Shown here one piece after another: positions 14,301-28,100 of a DNA stretch of 64,000 nt (positions within the stretch are counted from its first letter, which is position 1; the number at the start of each line of letters is the position of its first letter). The notes under the pieces are model-generated. The model searched no databases. It was not told the DNA's origin and was given only the letters and a program-made list of their open reading frames with translations. Origin of the DNA: Hirudinaria manillensis (taxonomy: Eukaryota > Annelida > Clitellata > Hirudinida > Hirudinidae); assembly GCA_034509925.1 (NCBI GenBank), contig CM067527.1, positions 9,920,001-9,984,000 on the forward strand, given 5' to 3'. The translations under genes and the position numbers were made by a program.

Positions 14301-17121
14301 AGCACGTTTTCTGGCTTCAGGTCGCAATGTATGATTCTATTCCTATGGAGCAGGTCCAGACACAGAAGCATTGAGTGGGCAAACTTTCGTACGAGGTTCA
14401 GACTGAAACCCTGAAGATTCGAGGAAAAAAAGGTTGATAAGGCAATAAATCGCGATAAGAAACTATCTTATCCGACAAGATTCTTAGGAGGCGACCCAGA
14501 CATAACCACCTGATTGCAAATTTTAATCTCATGCTTTTTTGTTTGGCTTCGGTGGCCAAATGTTCGAATATTCTAGGCCCTATTCTCGTCTCCATGACAA
14601 CAAAAAAAGCAAGAGCGCTAACTATCAATGTAAACAACTCGTTCACGAAGGGTACAATTTCCCCGAGTAGGTGGGACAACATGAAAGCAGGGCAAAACAA
14701 ACAAAAGATTCACTCTTCACATAAAAATGATGGTGCTTTTTTGAAACTATCATCGTTGTCGTCATTTTCACGACTGCACCAATCCATGGCAAAAACTTCT
14801 CTTAACAAGGCATCATTATAACAGAGATTTGTGGACAAATGAGGCATCTTATTTTCTGCTGTGCTTTGTGACAATACCAATATCCTTGTGAGCATTACAT
14901 CATCATCATCACCACCATCATCAGCACTCACCTGGAACTTGTTCCTCTTAATAATCTCGTAGAGATTGGCGCTGAGTAGTTCGAAGGAGATGCAAACGTG
15001 ACTTCGGAAGGTGAAGTTGTCCAGCATTTGGACCACGTTGTGCTTGCCTTCCTTGTCCTGCTTCTTCAGGTGTTCCAAGATCCGAATCTCTTCCTTGGCC
15101 TTTGGACAACAATTAATTAGAGATTAATGAATTATTGCATATTAATATGGATAAATCATTATGCAATAAAAATATTTATTAACTTTTATAATCAGCTTTT
15201 GTTATTATTATTATTATTATTACTATTATTATGGAAATTTTATGGCTATTTCCTCACAGCTTTTTCTGCCAGTTTACAGATGATTCTTGAGCAATACCAT
15301 CAAAACTGTAACAGATTTTTATTAAAATGAGAACCTAACATGTCTTCAATGCTGTTATCATATCAAGGCAATCATAATCGATCAATTGACTGCATGACAA
15401 TGCTTTCAAGAGCTAATGGTCTCTTTCAATTAATAACAACATTAACACACAATTAGTTCTAATCATTTTTGATCTCTGAAATATAATGTGATAATAATGG
15501 TAAGGAAATAATGAAATGCACTTTAAGATTTAATTTAATATAATATTATATTAAGCTTAAACTTAATATCTAACTGGTAAAATCTATAATAATAACAATA
15601 GTAGGTAGAGAAGAAAAATGGTCAAGAAAATAAGAAATAAAATAATGAACTATAATAGAATCAATTAAAACAATAATAGCCATTGAAATTACTTGAAATT
15701 ATCACTAAAAACAACGACAAACAACAAATTTTAAGACAAGGCCTTCTCTTCTCAGTTGTAAAATCTAATTGTTGATTTTAATATAATATACTAGCCATTA
15801 ATTAAAAGCAACTCAAAATTATTTTTTTTTAAATGCCAACAATGGATATTAGCTATGAATAATGAAGCCTTAAAAATCTTGTTTCCACAGATTTTTTAAA
15901 GTCCAGTTTTATCAAAATTATTTAATTATATATCCATTATTATATCATAGAAAGTATATGATTTTGTACAGATAATTAAACTTATATTATAATATAATAT
16001 AACCTTAAATTCAGCTGCCCACACACAAAGGGCATTTAAAAGTGATAATCACAATGGTTGAACTGATAAGAACATTGTGGCTTCATATTGATATGCAAAT
16101 CATGATTGAATCCTATTAAGGAGAAAATCCAAAATTTATGAATCCATTTTTTTTTAAATTCAATACTTCATTTAGCAACAATACAACAAAAAATTAATAA
16201 AATGTCAGATTTATTTATCAGACATGCAGATATATTTGTCAGACATGTCTGTGCAAAAGCTAATTCACCCAAATGACATCATCCAAACAATCAAAGTAAC
16301 ACTTGAAACGATACATCTTTGAACGATTAAAGCCAGCATCAAAATCTTATTAGCAGACACCTTGAATATGCATCTTCAGTTATCAGATTATGCAACCAGA
16401 TTTTAACCAATTCCACCTGAGCTAATTAAGCATGAACAAGAACAGTGTGACTCACCTGTTTGTGGAATCTCTTATCATTCTTCACCATCTTCAGTGCCAC
16501 ATAAACTTTTTCTCTATGGTCGTATGCTTTGACAACCTGACCAAAGCTTCCTTTTCCTAAGAATTTTATAACTTCATACCTATAAGCGATGTGGTCGTGT
16601 GGAACATGTTGGTAAGAACCCTGGTTGTCATCAAAGCCATTGTTCAAGCTATCTGGCAAACTCCTCAGCTTCTTGGCATTTTGTCCAACAAAATAAATCT
16701 TTGGATATTCCAGAATCTCTTGCATCTCGTACTGGGTCAAATGCTCCCCATAGTGCTTTATGGCTGACTGTGGAGTGTGAGCTTGTTGGCGTTTGTCACC
16801 ATTTAGGTAGCCAGATGACCTGTTATTGTTGACAATTGGTGTTGCCAGTGAAGGCAGACGCCCAGACGATGAGGACTTGAGTTTACTTTCGCCAAACACC
16901 TGGAGCGTCGGTTTCTTGCTCAAATCCTCGCAAAACATTTGTTGAACCTTTAATTTGCTTTCGTTGGGAATTATGGTCATGTTTTCCTTTACCCTGAGAT
17001 GTCCTTCTGCAAGAATTGCTGGTGCGCTGGTCTTTGTTTTTGCAACAGTTGACAGATGCGAGTGCATTGCAGGTGCAGGTTTGGCTTTGTAACCGACGTA
17101 GGGCAGAGTGTCTCGAGGCAT
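10728..17121 (-). CDS. dyrk2: Dual-specificity tyrosine-regulated kinase, DYRK2-type (class II)
   Basis: Coding exons (minus strand, 5' to 3'): 17121-16456, 15099-14932, 14410-14270, 12032-11740, 11145-10728; all introns GT-AG; 561 aa. The first exon encodes a low-complexity N-terminus, then the DYRK-specific NAPA/DH-box region (about residues 117-180, including NAKK and the VPHDH stretch) and the glycine loop GKGSFG (189-194). VALK gives ATP-anchoring Lys211, HCDLKPEN gives catalytic Asp308, DFG starts at Asp328, and the activation loop carries Tyr340-Ser-Tyr342, where DYRKs autophosphorylate the second Tyr. The C-lobe motifs APE and [15 protein letters not shown] are intact. The C-terminal tail is Asn-rich. 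DYRK2 kinases act in the cytoplasm and nucleus on Ser/Thr substrates, often priming GSK3 sites. The start is the first ATG after an in-phase AG; an upstream non-coding exon is possible. DYRK3/4 is the alternative name within class II. Confidence 0.93.
11269..11316. repeat. (AAT)n microsatellite in DYRK intron 4
   Basis: About 48 bases of AAT repeats in the intron between the fourth and fifth coding exons. A similar ATT tract lies at about 13435-13497 in intron 3. Confidence 0.9.
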
Positions 17122-18838
17122 TTCCTAATAAATTAAAAATACTTATTTTCCGAAAGTGATTTTCAGTTTCAAACTCTTACAATACAAAGCCGACTTTTAA
17201 AATCGCTAATAAAAGAACTCATAATCCAAGGTCTGTCTCTTTCGTGAACAATTAACTCGACCACAGCTTCTTATTCAAAGGAGAGTAGGCTCGTTGCCAT
17301 GCACTTCACTCCTTAATAAATTTTAATTTAAAAATTTGTAATCATTCCAAAAACATAATAATAAAATTTCATTAAATATTTTACATATGGCTTTAAACCT
17401 AGAAGGTTTTTCATAGACGTTCAACTAATTATTCTAATTAATTCTGCCCATGTGATTCGAATTATAAAAAAAACCATTCTAACGATTCGAAACAGAAAGG
17501 GCGTCTTCGACAAATTCAGAAATGACTTGAGTTAAATAAAAACGTACTCAAACCAATGTTGTTACGTACTGGTTTAGACAATGACTATTAATTGACTAAT
17601 GCTAGTGATACAAAGCAACCTTTGTTAGTAATAAAGGAAACTAAGCCATTGTGAAGCATTGGCTTATTTGCCAATATTTGTTTGGAGGTCTCCATATTGT
17701 TCAATAGATTCGTCGACCAATTGTCGTAACAAAGGAAGATCGGACTTCAAAGAAAGCATTGTTTAGAAAGCTTTGATGATACTAGCCTAGAAAAACGACT
17801 GAAGATAGCGCCCCAGGTATTAAATACTAAAATGCAATTTTAGCCACTCATAGGAGTCCAAGGAGCTAAAATTGACTGTCCTGATTCTACCAGACTTGTA
17901 AACAATACCCTGTAGCAGTACCAGTACTTGAAATAGTACTGCAGGCATATTCCAAGACATACTATATTTTTTGGCCATTCAGTTATCAGAGAGGCTAAAG
18001 TTGATAACCATTGTAAACTGGATCTCCAATTTATTCTTATCAGTTTTGTTATTGGTGCCAAATAAAGGTTAAAGTCGATAAACCGCTTTCATGGTTTTAA
18101 TGTGCACAACCAATTTATAGTTGTTGATACAGTTACTAATGGCTGAGACTCACCAGACTCTTATCAAGCGATGAACCATGACAAACATGCTCCAGGAAAT
18201 AATCAAATGGTAACCTATTATGAGTTCCAACAATGACATGCAGTAAACAAAAACAAAAGACCAATTCTTTGACAATACTGATGGTGGATGTGAAACAAAC
18301 AATCAAACAATTCATGCCATCAATAAATACAATGATGATTAAGAGAGGAACTTCCGGCTATACTAAAGACAGCTTTTTTAAACGAATTCTACCGAACCAC
18401 CGCAAGCCACTGAGCTTGAATGAAATCTTTGAATTCACTTGATAGTCATTGATGGTCATTTAAAAAAAAAGTTCTATTTACATCCAAACTGATGATAAAC
18501 TTTGCATGAATTCTACAATGATACAAAAAGACAAAAAAGAATAGGCAAAGAAAAACGATGAGATGTTTGATCTTTTTGTTACTGTTGTTTATTTAGCAAG
18601 TAGTCGTTCGATACTATGTGCAATCATCAACAGAAAAGCAAAGCTGTGATAATGCCTTTTCCTTTTTGAGTGACTCTACAGATCAACCATGAACCTGAAG
18701 CGAACAAAAGTTTATTTTAAACATTTTAAAATCATCATCATCACCATCGTCATCATTATCAATATCAATACCACCACTGTCATCATTCTGGGATCCAATT
18801 CTAATCTTAATTAAAAACTTATGATTCACTTACTAAAC
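17122..18838. other. Intergenic between DYRK and MTMR14; nothing recognised
   Basis: Contains the 5' leader or promoter of the kinase gene (right of 17121) and the 3' flank of the MTMR14 gene. Small open frames near 17840-18061 and 18233-18442 match nothing I know and have ordinary AT-rich composition. Confidence 0.5.
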
Positions 18839-18845
18839 TTTATTT
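18839..18845 (-). terminator. Candidate poly(A) signal of the MTMR14 gene
   Basis: An AATAAA hexamer on the minus strand, about 310 bases after the MTMR14 stop codon, in a plain AT-rich 3' flank. Confidence 0.4.
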
Positions 18846-19152
18846 TGTGTTTAACAAATTACAATTCATTGAGAATTTTTTTACAATTTTCTAAACCAAT
18901 TTACAGTGATATTTTACAATTTACAATGCAAGTACATTAATCAAAAAGGAGAGACCCAAGCACATGAACTAGGATTAGCAATGTTTTGCTTGAAGATAAA
19001 TCATGGTCACACAATCTTAATCCCAGTCTTGAAACCTCAGTGTTTGCCACTGCAGTCATCAAAGCATTGAAATCATAACTAGCATCACTATTGTTATTGT
19101 CAACATCGTTATCATCACCATCATCAACATCATCATCACAGTAAGCTCCCTA

Positions 19153-22035
19153 CTAGGCTCTGTAGTTGCCAAAGAGACTCTCGAACAGGTTACTGAGACC
19201 GAGACCCGAGTTGCTCTCCGGCACTGAAGGTTCAGAAACGGATTTGTAAACGGACACGAACAGGTTGTGCACTGCCATCAACTTCATCCTTCTTTCTGAC
19301 ACGTGGATGCTGAAGCAAAAGAGAGATTATTGCCAGCTCGTTAAAAAATAAATAAATAAATAGATAATTAAATAAATAAAATTCAACTGCAAAATAATTA
19401 CCAAATCATAGCATTTATTATTGCTTTGAGGTGGTATAAAATCAAATGTAAATGATTTAAAGTTTACATTTCAATGGAACTTAGTTGAGAAAGGCCAATT
19501 AATAGCAATAATGGTGCCTACATTTATAACAAATAATACATAATAAATAGTGCATATATTTATAATAAATAATACATAATAAATAGTGCCTATATTTATA
19601 ATAAATAATACATAATAAATGGCCCCTGCATGGACAGAAACAATGAACGGTCCCGACGGATGGAACAAACGGCCGAACGGAGGAGGGACGTGTGCTGCAC
19701 CCTTCCTACTCACTCATTGCAAACCACCCTTCCTACTCACCCACTGCCACCCACCCTTCCTACTCACCCACTGAACGACTCGGAGACAGACGGCCGTCTG
19801 GAAATGAGGTAAAAATGTTCCATCTCATTTGGGCCTACCATCTGCCAGCTGGGGAAAAGAAACTATTGGCGACTTCGTGGTTTTGAATTCAGGACAATGA
19901 ACAATAATGATGGCAATAAAATTAATAACTAAATATAATAATAATAATAAAAATAATGGCGACAATATGATTAACATTATTAACCATAACAAGCCTGAAC
20001 AACTCAACTAGCAAGAATAAAAATTGTTGCATTCCTGCCTGACATTTTCCAGATAATAAATAACTAGCCTGACAGATAATGTTATTAACCTAACAATCAA
20101 GTAGAGGTCTATAAGTGTATAACCTATAAGTTTAATCATTACACGAATATGTCCTAATAAAATAATCAAGTCTCAAGGTGAAAGAAGCAGATAAAAGTGG
20201 CCTCAAAAACAAAAGAGAAACGTCCGAAAACGTCGCTGACCTTCCGTAGCTGTTGGGAGTCGAACCTCTGACCTCCGGCATGCCTATGACTGCCGGCGAG
20301 GGCACCGGCACGGGCTCCGTGTTCCTCTGGAGCCGAGGGACGAGGACCTGCGGGACTTCGGTCTCCTCGTCTTCGCCGAACGACGGCCCGCGACCGTTGC
20401 AGTTTGCGTCCGTGCGCTCGTAGATCGAGTTCGGAATCGAGTTCGTGGGGGTGACGTTATCCGGGTCCTTCGTCGAGTCTTTGCGGATGCGGATGCCGGG
20501 AGGGGTGCGGTCCTCGTCTCCGACGTCGGGCGTCGTCGTCATGGGAACCGAGGGGGCGTTCGATTCGGTCGGCCCTTGGTTCCTTGAAAAAGTCATACAA
20601 TGGTACTTGATCTTGAAGCTACATTTATGTTTTCTTTTGCTTAGAAGGGATTTGCTTTTGCTGCCTGGGATTTGAATCCCATTTGTCCTGTTTGAGCTAG
20701 TAGAGAAAGTAAAGCAGTTCATTAGGACGGTTATTATTAATTCAAAAAGGTCCCTCAATTCCTCCAGAAGGCAGCAAAGCACCTCTTGCAAATGAGGATC
20801 AAAAAGGGGAAATTCATCAAATAATAATAATATCATTAATAATAATTCATCAAATAATAATATCAATAATATTGTGAATTAACATCAATATCTATCTCAG
20901 AATAGGCTTACAAAAGTAAAGCAACCAGTTGGAGAGCCTGAAATCATTTTTTAAATAAACACCATTGCAGGCTGGACTAAAGAGATTCTAAGTCTTTAGG
21001 TTCAATACCAAATCAGAATATTTAACAAATAAAATCATCCTGTTAAATGATCCATTTTTGACCATTTTTTGAGTTCACAAAAGCTTAAAATCAATCCAAT
21101 GAATCAATTCACTGAATCAATCCAATGAATCAATCCAATGAATCAATTCACTGAATCAATCCAATGAATCAATCCAATGAATCAATCCAATGAATCAATC
21201 CAATGAATTAATTCAATGAATCAATCCAATGAATCAATCAAATGAATCAATCAAATGAATCAATCAAATGAATCAATTCAATTCCATGAGCAGAGGCAAC
21301 GCTTACTCGATGGTGATGGAATTCTCGTCTTCCGAGTGGCAGGTGTCCTCGCAACAACCGTTGCTATGGTTACTGCTGATGCTGTTTGTGCTGCTCCTGG
21401 AGCAGGGTATGAGTGGGAATGGCACGTCTTGCTCTGTATGATGGAAGGAACGGAATGGAATGAAAGAAAGCAACGGTCGAGAAAAAATTAATTTTTTTTT
21501 TATATTAGTTTGTGACTTAATTTTAATTGTGACCATTTTTTAATAACAAATTGAAGCTAAAGTTCAAATTAAATAAATCAGATATGAAAAAAGGTCTTTG
21601 AACTGTTCCATAATCATAAGGTTCTCACCTTTCAGAACCGTCTGCTTTTCTACCTGGGGAATCAGCTGATATCTACAAAGACATGAATAAAAATGTCCAA
21701 AACAAGGCAAACAAGAAACAAAACGACATGCTTATTGAGAATTTAAAAAAAATATGAACAAACTCAACCTATGGTAAATGTTGAATTCTTCGTCCGTGAT
21801 GTATTTCAAAAAGTGGAAGCAGAAATAAAATACCTGCAAACATAAAATCAAATTAAATAACATTCAAGATCAACTTATATATAAATAAATAAATAAATAA
21901 ATAAATATTTGTCCACTCACGTCTTCTCCTTTATAAATTCGGTCGGGAAAATTGTGACTGGAAATTAAATGAGTTTTGCAATTTATGGCAGCATATTAAT
22001 ATTACCAATGTCATTATTAATATTAATATTATTAA

Positions 22036-22125
<90 letters not shown>

Positions 22126-25100
22126 ATGTAAAGTGATTCATCCACCTACCCAAACAAGTACCAGTCATAAGCAATGGTGAGGTAGAGTATCTCGTGGGGT
22201 GCCAGGGATTGGTGTACGAGTCCCTCGCTCCACAGGGAGAGCCTCACGAGGGAGACGAACATGGGCGTCCGGTCCCAGCCGGATATGCAGTGGATGAGGA
22301 GACCTGTGTCGCCTGGAATAGATTTATGGTGCTCCAGGTTTACAGTCGGGTGTTTGAAAAACATGAGGTTTAAAATTGTGATGGTTACCATTTTACAAAT
22401 GATTAAAAAATCAGAATTTTTCAGAATTTAAAAAATTAATAGACTTTAAATTTTGAAACTTTGACATAGAATTGTGACTTCATATTTCAGGAACGTTTTT
22501 TTGCATATCAATACTCAGGAAGTGATTTATTAATGGATTGACTCAATTAATTGTAAAAAAAATTCATGGGTGCTTTTGGTAGTCCCGACGTGGTAAGATT
22601 ACTGCTAAACTAAATGGCCAGTATTTTAATTAGTTAGTTATAAATGTGCCAAAAGAATGCCTTTGTTAAGCATTTCAAGTTACCTCCCATGGGAGACATA
22701 ATTAATATTATTTACATAATTACTTTATTTTTAAATGGTTAATAGTTGACCACAGGCAACAAAGTTAATGGTAAGTAATGAATAAATAATAATAATAATA
22801 ATAAATTAATTAATAATAATAATAATAACTGACGACAATAGCAATAACAGCATTTACTTTGTTTGAGATAACTCAATATGAGCTTGAGATAGTTCTGGGT
22901 TAGAGTGACAATGTCCCATTCCTTTTTAAAGAACAAAGCTTGTTATATATTATAATTATATATATATATATATTTAGATATAATTCATACTATTATAAAT
23001 TATTATAATATCACTAATAATATAACTATTATAATATCACAAGTATTAAAATAATAAAATAAACATTACATACATTAGTGCCAATTATAACAACACATAC
23101 TGTGTTAATGATTCATGGAAATATGCAAATGATCATTTAATAATCTAATTAGATGACAAAACTCCACCCACTTTATATTTGGCCCAATCAATGTTGGGCA
23201 ATGGAGGAGGATCAGTTGGAAGCTCTAGAAGGGCATCAACAAATCCCTGCCAATCACAATCAACCCAATGTTTTAAAAAAATATAACAAATTTTAAAAAA
23301 ATAAATTAGAAACAACAAGAATCATTTACGACATTGACTAATAACAATAACTGTTGTATCTTTACAGTATTTATTCTTTATAATTACTATTACAACATCA
23401 ATTATGATAGTAACACTAATAATAACAACAACAACAATAATAATAATAATAATAATAATATCAATAATGGTCATAATAGTGATAACTACTACTACTAATT
23501 ATAATATTATATATATATATATAATAGTAGTCATAATAATAATAATTATGGAATACATTGTAGGTTCCATAAAAAAATTACCTGCGTCCAATCAAAGGCT
23601 ATGCCCTTTGTCCTGTAGCCGTTGTCCTTCCATTCCTTGAAGAACTCACAGCCTGGAAATGGAATGGATGCGATGCCAAAGTCTGCGTACCTGTTCTCCT
23701 TGTCCACCTTCTCCGATGACGTCACGCTTAACGAGGGGAACGATTGCGTTAGTGTGAGTCATTAGCGTGTCTTTATCATGTCCTTTTATTATGTAATATT
23801 TATTAAATATTATGTCATCTTCCACGTGACTAATCGATGAGCAAGAATGACGGCCAATAAGTTCATTGTATACAAATTCGATGTTATACAAACAATGTTA
23901 GCCAACATTTGAAGTTATGATTTTAACAGTAATGAATTAATTGTAAATTTATTAATTTTAAATTTACTTAATTGGAGGAAGATTATATGAGGTTAAGTAA
24001 TCAATGCTAAAAAGAAACATGAAATCGTGATTCAATCAGACCAACAGGATTTTCAACTTCTCCATTTCACTTGTTATACTCGGGTGCATTTACATTTAGC
24101 TAACATTCATAGCAATAATAAATATAAAATTAATTCAAATCTAATTCAAAACATTTTCTTGCATCCTCAAAGTTAGGGAGCAGCACTTAACAACAACAAC
24201 ATTATTAACAACAACAACAACAAACAAACAAGAAACAGAAGTCCTTGAGCCAGAAAATTAAGTCAATCGACAATTTTTAAGAGGTACAAGAGCGGGGACG
24301 AGATGTGCAAATAAATAAATAAATAAACGAAATAAAAATAAATCGGAACAAAAAAGGGACAGAAAAACAAGTCCGACCCTAAATAGTATCTCCGTCAGAA
24401 TATGACAGATCGAACGATTGAACGACGAATGAATAAACCAAGATGGAGGGACTAACTTGAGGCCGTACTTGACCTTTTTCTTTTCCACCATGAGGTCAAC
24501 AATGAAACCAACGTTGAACTTCTTCAAGAGCAGGATGTCCTGGTTCCTCACTCTTGAGAACATCTGCCAATCCCTGTTCAATTTGATGCTTAATTTAATT
24601 TAATGTCAAATTAATTTTAAATCGATTAGTTTTATATTATATATTTAATTTAGTATAACTTGATTATTTGTTTTTATTCTTCCATATTGCCTTCATCAGA
24701 ATAGAAATAATTAGATATTATAAAAAGCAATTTATTTAAAAAGAAAATTATGGGATTAAGATCAAATGGGCTATCTGTCATAATAATAATAATAATAATA
24801 ATAATATAAAAAATAACAACAATTCATGAATAATTAATTAGCTGAGAAATGTAAATTACAAGGCATTTAGTTTCGATTAAACTGATTAACATTATTTTGC
24901 ACTTAAGTCTCCTTCGTGCAAATGCTAATTTACAAATCTGACAAATTGATGAATAAAAATGAACTGACATGAACATATTTGTTATACCAATTATACCATG
25001 GTAACTTATTAGTAAATTATTAATAAATTTTGCTTGAAATTAATCTCTGTAATTATTTCTAAAACTGCTCAGCCTAATCCACTAATGATCTCATTACAAA

Positions 25101-28100
25101 AGCAGACAACAAATCTAATGTCTGCTTCTTAAAAGTGGCATTGCAAATATCGTGGGGACATCAGATTCCCTCATGTGAAATCTAAAATCTTTTAACCTTC
25201 AATATAGCTCCATCATTCCAAATTTCCTTCAAAATCTCTGATACCTTATGTCAATCGATCAATCAAGTCAATCAATAAATCAATCTCAGTTCAAAATCAG
25301 GTTATCAGGAAATTTGTCTTGATAAGCTCATTGATAAACTGATAGAATGCTGCTCATAGGCTGCTTGTCATTGGTTATTGCAGAAATGAGCCATTAGCCA
25401 GTTCAGATGAAGACTAGGTAGTGATCATGATGATGATGACAAAATTATGATCACCATGAAGTTATGCTGACAGCATAACCCATAATTTAAGAGATTTATT
25501 CAAAGCAGAAGGCAAATCACCCATTGGCTAACATTGCAATGAACCCTGACAATGAAACATTCTTTCTCACAAGGTCATTTGTAGCTTGTTCTGCATTGAC
25601 TATCCAGTCGATAACATTTCATAAATTCAGAAATCATGATGCATCATGACGAAATAATGACTCATGCGACTACCAACTGCTTTTCGTTGCTAGCAGACAA
25701 CGTGTTGCAAACAAAATGGCATGGCATGCTGGTGGCAAAATAAACATTCAAATTCAAAATGCAGGTGTTTTTTTTTATATTTGTTTTGGCAATTACAATT
25801 ACAATTACCCTGGCCTTGACAGGAAGTTCATCTTAGGACATCATCCAATGCAAGCATCACAAGTTCTCACAGTGACTCAATTTATGATGAACTTAAAAGA
25901 AGGCACTTCATTACAAACTTCTCATGAAAATGTCTTTGGCATGAAACAAGATACCTTTGGATGCCAACATCCATCATCTTTAGCATTTTCCATCACTATC
26001 ATGATTACCGGCTGTGGTTTTATAATCACATGGGCCTGGGCCGTCACATCATCATCAGGAAATCCAATGCACAAGCAGTTTGCAATATTCATGAAAATCA
26101 AATCACCACTTAATATCTCATAATAAATTAATTCATAACTCATTAATAAATTGCCCAGCTCTCCGTTTAACTTTTTTCTTAGCATTTAATTAATATAGCA
26201 GTTCATCATCATCACCACAACCACCACCCCCGTCATCATCATCATCATAATCATCATCACGATCTCAACTACAAGATCCAAAGACGAACAAAGGAAGATC
26301 CAAAACTGACCCTGCAATCGGCGCATCCGCTGGAACTGCCACGGAGTCGTTGGAACCTCCGAGGACGAGATTATAAAGTTGCCTGGAGTACATTTCAGGA
26401 CCGCTGGAGAGGGTTGACGATCGACAGATGAACTGCAGGAGGTCAGTTACTATATATATATATATATATAATTTATATATTTAATGATAAGTATATATAT
26501 ATATATATATAATAAAAACTGTAATAAATTAAGTTACACAATTTAATAATAAGTATATATATTTATATTTTTAATGATAAATAGCAGATGCTTTCTATTA
26601 ATTGCATTTGATTAATCCATGATCCAACAAGTTAATGCTTCCCAAAAAAACTAAAATACCAATTATTATTAACAATTACTAGTAAAATAATAATTATGAT
26701 AATAACAGAAATAATAACAACAACAAATATCAAAGGTGCCAATAACTGCTGCTATAAAGTATTCCATTTCGGATTTGCAAAAGATTTTTGTGTTTGCAGA
26801 CGGACAGATTGTGTTGCAAATGACCTTGCGAATGTAAACTAATCCAATTATAATCATTTCACATGCAAATCGCAAAAAAGGCTTTAAAATTCAAAAAGTA
26901 CAAATGCTTTTTAACATCATTATCACAGCCACAACAATTTTAAAATCTTGATATAATTGTCTGAATCTTCATAATTTATATTCAAGTCAATAATTAATTA
27001 TTATTAATAATTCCAAGTCATGCATACAAAATAGTTTGAGTCATCACAAATAACCATAGATTACCAATTAACAAATACTTTCAACGTTTAATTTATGCAA
27101 AAATCATCTAACAAATGACGGAATTTTCCATAAATAAACGCAGGTATTTTTAGGTAAAGAATAAATAGAAAAGTCATTAAAAGAAATAATGCAATAGAAC
27201 ATAATTAATATATTATAGTATTAATAATGGTAGTCACTAAGGTTTGACATTAGTTAGTAATATTACTTATCAATTGATATTATTATAATTGATAACATAT
27301 TACTAACAAGTTAATAATGTTACTTGTTATTATTACTAACAATTACAAGTTAATAATGTTGCTTATTAATTGATATTATTAATTGATAACATATTACTAA
27401 CAAGTTAATAATGTTACTTGTTATTATTACTAACAATTACAAGTTAATAATGTTGCTTATTAATTGAGGATAAATAATAACTAATGAAACAAACCTTTCC
27501 ATTGAAGAGAATGACTGGCACCACGAACCTCGACCTGCACCTGGCGACCCTTGACCTCAGGATCAAATCCCTCAGCTGAGACATGTCCACCGAAGGTTGG
27601 TGCCTTCAAGGGAAATTAATTAGTTGATTACTTATTTAATTAATTAATTACAATAGTTAACAAATGATAATTGAAACAATGGAGTGACAATAACATGTCT
27701 TGCCAATAAAATCTGATTTTTTTACTGGCAAATAAACTAGCCATTACTTAATTCCTTTCTCGGGGATTATTGGCTCCCTTTGCAAAGCAGACGGATGTTT
27801 TAATTTTGAATTACACAATGTTTTTATTAATTATTAAATAATTTTAATTAATAAAACCAGTTAATTAAACAATGAGTAGTCAACAATTACTGATTCCCAT
27901 CTGTAACAGATGATATCATGATTGGACTGTGGTCTGCCAGTATTTGAGCCAAGAAATATTATTAATTTTGCAAATGATTATATGTTAAAAATGAATAAAG
28001 TTCACTATTATTGCAATTTATATCAAAACCTTAGTAATAAATAACAGGTAAAATATATATTATAAGATTTACCCAAAGCAGTTGTGTCCAAGAATGACAA

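Noticed and set aside
25716-26123. 135-codon plus-strand frame inside an MTMR14 intron
   Set aside because: Antisense to an intron, no recognisable domain, AT-rich codons; most likely chance.
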